This document shows positions 6,360 to 11,086 of a DNA stretch of 11,086 nucleotides, piece by piece (positions within the stretch are counted from its first letter, which is position 1; each line of letters starts with the position of its first letter). The notes beneath the pieces were generated by a model, which worked only from the letters and a program-made list of their open reading frames with translations, made no database searches and had not been told where the DNA came from. The DNA is from an uncultured Veillonellaceae bacterium (GTDB lineage Bacteria; Bacillota; Negativicutes; Veillonellales; Dialisteraceae). A program made the translations under genes and the position numbers. The stretch is from assembly GCA_958439155.1 (NCBI GenBank), contig CAUBUJ010000050.1, positions 1-11,086 of the forward strand. Direction: 5' to 3'.

Positions 6360-7833
6360 GATCTTCCTCCAAAAGCGCACGGATGGCGGCGAGGTGACGG
6401 TCCATGACCCGCTCCCATTCGCTTCGTTTTTCCATGAATGCGGCGATGGTCTCTTCCGGGGTGAGCACTTCTTTCCGCTCCACCGGATAGCCGCAGAGAT
6501 CCAGGTTGTACCCGCCTTCCTTGATTTCTTCCGCTGTATAGCGCCGCGCTTTCCAGGTGTCGCCGTCATCCTTGATTTCTTCTCTCTCCTCCCACCAGGC
6601 CATGGCTTTTGCAAAATGGTCCAGACGGATGGGCTTCGTTTTGCTGAAGTGTTTGTACCCTTCCGGCATATCCATGCGGTAAAACCAGGTCGCTTCCGTA
6701 GGGCCTGTCTTATCGAAGAAGAGAATATTGGTGGTAATGGATGTATACGGCGCGAAGACGCTCCCAGGCATGCGGATGATGGTGTGGAGATGGGTCTTCT
6801 CCATCAGTTCTTTTTTGATGGCGAGTTTCGCCCCGTCCGTGCCGAAGAGGAAGCCGTCAGGGAGAATCACCGCGGCCCGGCCGCCCCGCTTCAGGCGGTG
6901 AAGGATGAGCGCCACGAAAAGGTCTGCGGTCTCACTGCTCTGCATGTCCGACGGGAAGAAGCTCTGTACCCCTTCCTGTTCGCTGCCCCCGTAGGGCGGA
7001 TTCATGAGGATCACGTCGAAGCTGTCTTTCTCCGTATAGTCGAGGAGATTCTTCTGGGTGAGGGAATTGCCGTGGACGAGGCGGGGCGAGTCCATGCCGT
7101 GGAGAAGGAGGTTCGTCACGCACAGCATGTAGGGGAATTGTTTCTTTTCCATGCCGTAAATGGATTTTCCTGCCTTTTCCTGGTCCTCTGTAGTCTTGAT
7201 CTGCGGAGTCAGTTCCGCGAGCCAGCTTGTGAGAAAGCCGCCGGTGCCGCAGGCGAAATCAGCCATCACTTCCCCCACCGCAGGCCGGATCATATGCGCC
7301 ATGAAACGGGTCACCGCCCGGGGCGTGTAAAATTCCCCTGCCGCGCCGGCGCTCTGGATTTCTTTCAAGATGGATTCGTAAATATCGCCGAAGGCATGGC
7401 TCGTCTCTGTATCGGTGAGATCAATGTCGTCGATCACGTTGACCACCTGCCGGAGGGCTACGCCGTCTTTCATGTAGTTGTTCGCGTCTTCAAAGACCGC
7501 CCGCACGAGGAGGCCCCGGTTGGGCGTATCTGGAGAAACAGGAAGTTTTTTCAATTTCACAAACAGTGTATTGTTCACGAAATTCAGGAGGTCATCCCCA
7601 GTGAGAGCCTTCCCGTCGCCTCTGTCATGGGCCCAATGGCGCCAGCGGCATTCTTCTGGAATGATGGACCGGTAGTTTTCATCATCCAGTTCCCAGTCTT
7701 CTTCCCGGGTATCATAAATTTTCAGAAAGAGCATCCACGCGAGCTGCTCGATGCGCTGGGCGTCTCCATTGACGCCGGCGTCATTGCGCATGATGTTGCG
7801 CACTTGTTTCACAAAGCTTGTAATGCTTGTCAT
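6349..7833 (-). CDS. hsdM: Type I restriction-modification DNA methyltransferase subunit HsdM (N6-adenine)
   Basis: A 494-residue SAM-dependent methyltransferase that, with HsdS, methylates adenine in the target and forms the core to which HsdR binds. An N-terminal helical domain (about 1-150) is followed by GEFYTPR (166-172), the usual motif just before the catalytic fold. SAM-binding motif I appears as ADFACGTGGF (191-200), where most relatives have DPACGTGGF. Catalytic motif IV, NPPYGG, is at 278-283 and marks an N6-adenine enzyme. The C-terminal part (about 390-494) resembles the HsdS-contacting tail of the family. Length is close to type IB HsdM and no domain is missing. The start at 7833 has a GAGGGA-type site three bases upstream and lies 46 bases after the hsdR stop codon, with a hairpin in the gap. 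The last 11 bases overlap hsdS. Confidence 0.96.
   Translation of the reverse strand: MTSITSFVKQVRNIMRNDAGVNGDAQRIEQLAWMLFLKIYDTREEDWELDDENYRSIIPEECRWRHWAHDRGDGKALTGDDLLNFVNNTLFVKLKKLPVSPDTPNRGLLVRAVFEDANNYMKDGVALRQVVNVIDDIDLTDTETSHAFGDIYESILKEIQSAGAAGEFYTPRAVTRFMAHMIRPAVGEVMADFACGTGGFLTSWLAELTPQIKTTEDQEKAGKSIYGMEKKQFPYMLCVTNLLLHGMDSPRLVHGNSLTQKNLLDYTEKDSFDVILMNPPYGGSEQEGVQSFFPSDMQSSETADLFVALILHRLKRGGRAAVILPDGFLFGTDGAKLAIKKELMEKTHLHTIIRMPGSVFAPYTSITTNILFFDKTGPTEATWFYRMDMPEGYKHFSKTKPIRLDHFAKAMAWWEEREEIKDDGDTWKARRYTAEEIKEGGYNLDLCGYPVERKEVLTPEETIAAFMEKRSEWERVMDRHLAAIRALLEEDHGN
6366..6370 (-). promoter_or_regulatory. Ribosome binding site that fixes the hsdS start
   Basis: GGAGG six bases upstream of the ATG at 6359, inside the 3' end of hsdM. 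It supports the short start, where the conserved arm begins, over ATGs further upstream in the same frame. Confidence 0.8.
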
Positions 7834-7852
7834 GATTCCCTCACAAAGAAAT

Positions 7853-7870
7853 GGCTGCCTTCCGGCAGCC
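7853..7870 (-). promoter_or_regulatory. Hairpin between hsdR and hsdM
   Basis: Minus-strand GGCTGCC (7870-7864) and GGCAGCC (7859-7853) form a perfect 7-pair stem around a GGAA (GNRA-type) loop, ten bases after the hsdR stop codon and twenty before the hsdM start. Only a weak T-rich stretch (ATTTCTTTG) follows, so it is at most a partial terminator. An mRNA-processing or stabilising role is equally possible. Confidence 0.6.
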
Positions 7871-7879
7871 CTCTATGGC

Positions 7880-10249
7880 TTACACCACCTGGTACAATTC
7901 GTCCGCCAGCTGGCGCACCGCTTTTTCATATTCTTCTTTTCCACCGAAGGTTTTCTTGATGATCCGCCCCAGCGTGCCATACTTCTGGAACACAGGCAGT
8001 TGGAGCACTTTGTTCTGCTCAATGTCGTACACGCTGGTATTCATGTACTGGTCGAGAAGCGTGGAGAGAACTTCCCGCGCCGCCCCCTGGTAATGGGAGA
8101 GGAAGGGGCCGTGCTTCACCGCTTCTGCCCGTTCTTTCCGGGTGAGCGGCTTCTGGTCATACGCCAGGTGGCAGATGAAGTCGTAGTCGTCCACCGCTTC
8201 CATATGCTCGTCCTGTTTCAGCGCTTCCAGATCGATGCACCAGTCTTTGAAAAGCTGGCGGATCACTTCTTTCTTCTTCTCTCCGTTCCACCGGCGGATG
8301 AAAGCGTCAAGGGAGGCAAATTCTCCGCGGATGTTCCGCTTCGTATAGTCGATGATATTTTCCTGCTGCAGCAGTTTCCCGTCAGTATCGTACACGGAGA
8401 TCATGTGATTCAGCGTGTAAACTTTGCATCCGTCTTTGCGCACCAGCGGTTTGCCATAGAGCTTGCTCTTCTCGCTGATGCCTTTTCCGCTGTTTCCGCC
8501 GCTGCCAGGATCACTGCCAGGATCAGAAGATGGCTGGGCCTCCCCGCCTGGTGTGTTCTCCCTGAAATCAGGAGCGACCATGATGGGCCCATCCCATTCA
8601 GGGTCCGCAAAGAGACTGGACACATTGCGGAAATCCATGATGGTAAAATTGGTTTTTCCTTCCTCTTCTTTCAGTCTGGTCCCCCGGCCGATGATCTGTT
8701 TGAATTCCGTCATGGACTGGATCCACTTGTCCAGTACAATGAGCTTCACCATTTTCGTATCCACGCCGGTAGAGAGGAGCTTCGATGTGGTGGCGATGAC
8801 CGGGTACGGCTCTGTGACCGAAATGAAACGGTCCAGTTTGCTTTTCCCATAGATGTCGCTCCCGGTGATGCGCACCACGTAGTCGGAATTCTTTTGCATT
8901 TCTTCCGGATTTTCAGCGGCCAGGGCCTGCCGCATCCGTTCCGCGTGGTCTTCATCGGCACAGAACACGATGGTTTTCGCCATGGGATCGGTTTTCCTCA
9001 AATACTGGGAAATGGTATGGGCCACTTCCCGTATGCGGTCCTGGAGGACAATTTTATAATCATAGTCCGGATTCATGTATACCCTGTCGGGAATGATATG
9101 CCCAAAGGCATCGGTCTGCCCTTTCACCGGCCGCCATCCGTCGCCGATATTGAGCGTCACCCGGATCACTTTGAACGGCGCGAGGAATCCGTCCTGGATG
9201 CCTTGATTCAAGCTGTACGTATACACAGGATCGCCAAAGTAAGTCAGATTGGAAATATACTTTGTTTCTTTCGGCGTCGCTGTCATGCCGAGCTGCACAG
9301 CGTCCTGGAAGTAATTAAGGATTTCCCGCCACTGGCTGTCGTCTTTCGCCGACCCGCGGTGACATTCGTCCACAATGATGAGATCAAAGAAATCGGGCTG
9401 GAACAGCTCTGCATACTGCTTCCGTCCATTTTCTCCAATGAGCTGGTGGTACAGAGAAAAATAGACCTGATGGGCGGTCTGCCTGGTGTGCTTGTCTTTC
9501 TTATAATTCACTTTGTGAATCACTTTTTCGAGAGGGCTGAAGTCCTGCTTGATCGATTGATCCACCAATATATTCCGGTCTGCCAGATAAAGCACTTTGC
9601 GCACAAGTCCGCTCTTGAGAAGCCGGTAAATCAGCTGGAACGCCACATAGGTTTTCCCTGTGCCCGTCGCCATCACCAGGAGAAGGCGCTTATCTCCCCT
9701 CGCGATGTGCCAGGCCGCCCGGTTCACTGCCTGCCGCTGGTAGTAACGGGGCGGCCAGGTAGTAGGGCTGGCATACCACGGCGTATCCATCACTTTCTTT
9801 TCCGCGCTGCCAAGGCCCTTGCCGCCGTTGGATTCCTTCCGGATACGGCAGAGGAGCTCTTCTTCACTGGGGAAGTTTTCCATAGGAATATTCCGCTCCA
9901 CGCCGGTAAGAAAATCATATTCCACGAAGCTTTCCCCATTGGAACTGTACGCAAAGGACACGCCCAGCATGGCAGCATACTCCTTGGCCTGCTGGATGCC
10001 GTAGCTGGGCAGATGGGTCTGATCTTTCGCCTCAACAATGGCCAGGGGCTCTGCTGCCGATGAAAACAGTACATAATCCGCCTTTTTCGGCTTCGCCCGG
10101 GTATGGAGATTTCCCTTCAAAATCACCTGGCCGTCGGTGATCTTGTATTCCATACGGAGCTGTTCCGGTTTCCACCGCTTATGAAGGGCCGGTGTAATGA
10201 ACTGGTGCTTCACATCCTCTTCCGTCAGCCGGTTTGCGCCATACGCCAT
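7880..10249 (-). CDS. hsdR: Type I restriction-modification ATP-dependent endonuclease/translocase subunit HsdR
   Basis: A 789-residue motor-nuclease that translocates unmethylated DNA and cuts it away from the recognition site. The N-terminal nuclease shows D58, E73-x-K75 in IVEAKDQ and Q86-Q87, the PD-(D/E)xK pattern. The superfamily 2 helicase core has Walker A ATGTGKT (194-200), DECH (294-297), TATP (323-326), STGVDTK (493-499) and QIIGRGTR (518-525). A low-complexity Ser/Asp/Pro/Gly linker (574-590) leads to the C-terminal domain (about 600-789), which should contact the methylase core. Length matches type IB (EcoAI/EcoEI-like) HsdR and is shorter than EcoKI. I chose the ATG at 10249 because GGGAGGAG lies five bases upstream. 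The ATG at 10264, five codons earlier, overlaps that site and lacks one of its own. It is the first gene of the operon, with a promoter about 35-60 bases upstream, and all catalytic motifs are intact. Confidence 0.96.
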   Translation of the reverse strand: MAYGANRLTEEDVKHQFITPALHKRWKPEQLRMEYKITDGQVILKGNLHTRAKPKKADYVLFSSAAEPLAIVEAKDQTHLPSYGIQQAKEYAAMLGVSFAYSSNGESFVEYDFLTGVERNIPMENFPSEEELLCRIRKESNGGKGLGSAEKKVMDTPWYASPTTWPPRYYQRQAVNRAAWHIARGDKRLLLVMATGTGKTYVAFQLIYRLLKSGLVRKVLYLADRNILVDQSIKQDFSPLEKVIHKVNYKKDKHTRQTAHQVYFSLYHQLIGENGRKQYAELFQPDFFDLIIVDECHRGSAKDDSQWREILNYFQDAVQLGMTATPKETKYISNLTYFGDPVYTYSLNQGIQDGFLAPFKVIRVTLNIGDGWRPVKGQTDAFGHIIPDRVYMNPDYDYKIVLQDRIREVAHTISQYLRKTDPMAKTIVFCADEDHAERMRQALAAENPEEMQKNSDYVVRITGSDIYGKSKLDRFISVTEPYPVIATTSKLLSTGVDTKMVKLIVLDKWIQSMTEFKQIIGRGTRLKEEEGKTNFTIMDFRNVSSLFADPEWDGPIMVAPDFRENTPGGEAQPSSDPGSDPGSGGNSGKGISEKSKLYGKPLVRKDGCKVYTLNHMISVYDTDGKLLQQENIIDYTKRNIRGEFASLDAFIRRWNGEKKKEVIRQLFKDWCIDLEALKQDEHMEAVDDYDFICHLAYDQKPLTRKERAEAVKHGPFLSHYQGAAREVLSTLLDQYMNTSVYDIEQNKVLQLPVFQKYGTLGRIIKKTFGGKEEYEKAVRQLADELYQVV
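8501..8524 (-). repeat. 12-base tandem repeat in the hsdR linker
   Basis: Two adjacent 12-base units (8501-8512 and 8513-8524) differ at one base and encode the SDPGSDPG stretch between the HsdR helicase core and C-terminal domain. Gain or loss of a unit would keep the frame and change only linker length. Confidence 0.7.
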
Positions 10250-10254
10250 AGTCG

Positions 10255-10262
10255 CTCCTCCC
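10255..10262 (-). promoter_or_regulatory. Ribosome binding site that fixes the hsdR start
   Basis: GGGAGGAG five bases before the ATG at 10249. It overlaps the alternative ATG at 10264-10262, which argues against that earlier start. Confidence 0.8.
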
Positions 10263-10282
10263 ATCTGTACCTTATTTTCTGT

Positions 10283-10309
10283 ATTATATCATACCTAAGA
10301 TAAGTGAAA
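10283..10309 (-). promoter_or_regulatory. Extended -10 promoter of the hsdRMS operon
   Basis: Minus-strand TGATATAAT (10291-10283) is a perfect -10 hexamer with the TGn extension. The -35 side is poor: TTTCAC (10309-10304) at 15-base spacing is the best candidate, consistent with an extended -10 promoter that does not need a good -35. The transcript would begin near 10276, leaving a short leader before the ATG at 10249. Confidence 0.65.
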
Positions 10310-10441
10310 TTCCATCCGATGGGTTCACGAGAAAATCTCCCTTCTCTCAAGAGCAGTCACCGTCTATGCATAAGATCACCTGATCCATGTCTTTCATGAT
10401 GGGTCTGATCGGTCTCCCTATCTTTTCTTTTTCCGCGCACG
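10310..10441. other. Non-coding spacer between the tRNA terminator and the hsd promoter
   Basis: I see no gene. It contains short inverted repeats such as GAGA-TTT-TCTC (minus strand, about 10329-10339) and CTCT-TG-AGAG (10345-10354), too weak to assign. A 16-codon minus-strand frame at 10347-10397 lacks a ribosome binding site. Confidence 0.3.
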
Positions 10442-10477
10442 AAAAAAGCAGTCCGGCATTGCGCTGCAGACTGCTTT
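10442..10477 (-). terminator. Rho-independent terminator of the tRNA operon
   Basis: Minus-strand AAAGCAGTC (10477-10469) pairs perfectly with GACTGCTTT (10453-10445), nine pairs around a 15-base loop, followed by a T run to 10442. It starts eight bases after the encoded CCA of tRNA-Val. Confidence 0.85.
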
Positions 10478-10484
10478 CTTCTAT

Positions 10485-10560
10485 TGGTGGGCGATAACAG
10501 GATCGAACTGCTGACATCTTGCTTGTAAGGCAAGCGCTCTCCCAGCTGAGCTAATCGCCC
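10485..10560 (-). tRNA. tRNA-Val (anticodon UAC)
   Basis: A 76-base cloverleaf. The acceptor stem is GGGCGAT/ATCGCCC with A discriminator and encoded CCA. The D-arm is TAGCTCAGCTGGGAGAGC-like. The anticodon stem CTTGC/GCAAG encloses CTTACAA, giving anticodon TAC. The T-arm carries TTCGATC with one G-U pair in its stem. It is the last gene of the three-tRNA transcript. Confidence 0.97.
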
Positions 10561-10570
10561 ATAATAAAAT

Positions 10571-10645
10571 TGGTGACCTGTGGGGGATTCGAACCCCCGA
10601 ACCCGCCGTGAAAGGGCGGTGTCTTAACCACTTGACGAACAGGCC
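10571..10645 (-). tRNA. tRNA-Glu (anticodon UUC)
   Basis: A 75-base cloverleaf. The acceptor is GGCCTGT/ACAGGTC (one G-U pair) with A discriminator and encoded CCA. Anticodon stem CCGCC/GGCGG encloses CTTTCAC, giving anticodon TTC, and the T-loop is TTCGAAT. It sits in the middle of the operon, ten bases from tRNA-Val and one base from tRNA-Asn. Confidence 0.97.
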
Positions 10646-10646
10646 A

Positions 10647-10722
10647 TGGCTCCTGAAGTAGGACTCGAACCTACGACCGATCGGTTAACAGCCGATTGCT
10701 CTACCAACTGAGCTATTCAGGA
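10647..10722 (-). tRNA. tRNA-Asn (anticodon GUU)
   Basis: A 76-base cloverleaf. The acceptor is TCCTGAA/TTCAGGA with G discriminator and encoded CCA. The anticodon stem around TCGG/CCGA encloses CTGTTAA, giving anticodon GTT, and the T-loop is TTCGAGT. It is the first gene of the operon, separated from tRNA-Glu by a single base, so end processing must be precise. Confidence 0.97.
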
Positions 10723-10736
10723 ATACGACATAGGTT

Positions 10737-10765
10737 ATAATATCAGATATTTACCATTTTGACAA
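10737..10765 (-). promoter_or_regulatory. Promoter of the tRNA operon
   Basis: Minus-strand TTGTCA (10765-10760), a 17-base spacer ending in TGA, then TATTAT (10742-10737). This is a near-consensus vegetative promoter with an extended -10. Transcription would start about eight bases before the 5' end of tRNA-Asn at 10722. Confidence 0.8.
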
Positions 10766-10805
10766 GCGTTATACCTGCCGAATTTTATTATTTTTTGATT
10801 AGCCC

Positions 10806-10833
10806 AAAAACAAAAGGAGCCCCATAGGAGCTC
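10806..10833 (-). terminator. Rho-independent terminator of the nitroreductase gene
   Basis: Minus-strand GAGCTCC (10833-10827) pairs with GGGGCTC (10823-10817), including one G-T wobble, around a TAT loop. The T-rich tail (TTTTGTTTTT) runs down to 10806. It lies 13 bases after the stop codon. Confidence 0.75.
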
Positions 10834-10846
10834 TCTTCCATCTTTT

Positions 10847-11086
10847 TTATTTCCAGAGTGTCACGTCCGCTTCGCTCCGTTTCGGCACGAAGTAGTCTCT
10901 GTCTTCATTGACGTAGTAGCTGGTGTCGCCGCTTGCCGGGACGGGCACGACGACGCTGGCGTGGTCCGGATAGCCGAGGGAAATGAGGAGACGCGGATTC
11001 CAGTCTGCCGGAAGGTCCAGGAGGGCTTTCACTTTCGGGAAATCCACATTGGTCATGATACAGCTTCCCACGCCGCCTTCGCAGGC
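10847..11086 (-). CDS. Nitroreductase family protein, C-terminal part (runs off right edge)
   Basis: The frame is open from the right edge and encodes the last 79 residues before TAA. Near its start ACEGGVGSCIM resembles the cofactor-side A-x-x-x-G-x-G-S-C segment of FMN nitroreductases. It is followed by a short helix (VKALLDLPADW) and LLISLGYPD, the usual hydrophobic strand ending in G-Y-P. Family members are FMN-dependent NAD(P)H oxidoreductases of varied substrate. The substrate cannot be judged from this tail. The FMN-binding N-terminus and the promoter lie outside the window. A terminator follows directly, so the gene is not cotranscribed with the tRNAs. Confidence 0.75.
   Translation of the reverse strand, partial: ACEGGVGSCIMTNVDFPKVKALLDLPADWNPRLLISLGYPDHASVVVPVPASGDTSYYVNEDRDYFVPKRSEADVTLWK

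Noticed and set aside
6360..6614. N-terminal extension of hsdS to an ATG at 6614
   Set aside because: It runs through hsdM in another frame and encodes no HsdS-like sequence. The ATG at 6359 has a good ribosome binding site and begins just before the conserved arm.
6136..10063. Long plus-strand open frames opposite hsdS, hsdM and hsdR (607 and 770 codons)
   Set aside because: They lie antisense to genes with intact catalytic motifs, show no motifs of their own, and have no promoter or ribosome binding site that I can see.
10347..10397. 16-codon minus-strand frame upstream of the hsd promoter
   Set aside because: No ribosome binding site at a usable distance. It lies upstream of the predicted hsd transcript start and has no run of regulatory codons.

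Overview
This window looks like a chromosomal segment of a bacterium, probably Bacillota. A Negativicutes relative (Dialister/Megasphaera/Veillonella type) is my best guess, from protein style, strong AGGAGG-type ribosome binding sites, encoded tRNA CCA ends and moderately high G+C. That placement rests on recognition, not a search. Every gene I can support lies on the minus strand, so transcription runs from high to low coordinates. The long plus-strand reading frames are antisense shadows.

Reading with transcription (right to left), the window opens with the C-terminal 79 residues of a nitroreductase-family protein (10847-11086) and its terminator. A three-gene tRNA operon follows, Asn(GUU)-Glu(UUC)-Val(UAC), with its own consensus promoter and terminator. 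Next comes a complete type I restriction-modification operon, hsdR-hsdM-hsdS (10249 down to 4845). It has an extended -10 promoter, a hairpin between hsdR and hsdM, an 11-base hsdM/hsdS overlap and two strong terminators downstream. Gene order and subunit lengths match the type IB (EcoAI/EcoEI-like) family. HsdS is built as two near-copies of a 'conserved arm + target-recognition domain + conserved arm' unit. The long conserved arm is repeated at DNA level with an exact in-frame period of 771 bases.

The last block (4466 down to the left edge) is a glutamate synthase operon. Its domains are distributed unlike the classical GltB/GltD pair: a stand-alone class II glutamine amidotransferase (3231-4337), an FMN/ferredoxin-type catalytic subunit (1609-3243), and a fusion of the GltB C-terminal GXGXG domain to a GltD-type FAD/Fe-S oxidoreductase (1538 to beyond base 1). 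Together they should convert glutamine plus 2-oxoglutarate into two glutamates. A near-consensus promoter precedes a roughly 95-base leader with mutually exclusive hairpins, one followed by a T run, which may be an attenuator.

I see no phage genes, insertion sequences, CRISPR arrays or toxin-antitoxin genes. The points most worth a second look are the repeat-built HsdS, the re-partitioned glutamate synthase with its possible attenuator, and the hairpin between hsdR and hsdM.
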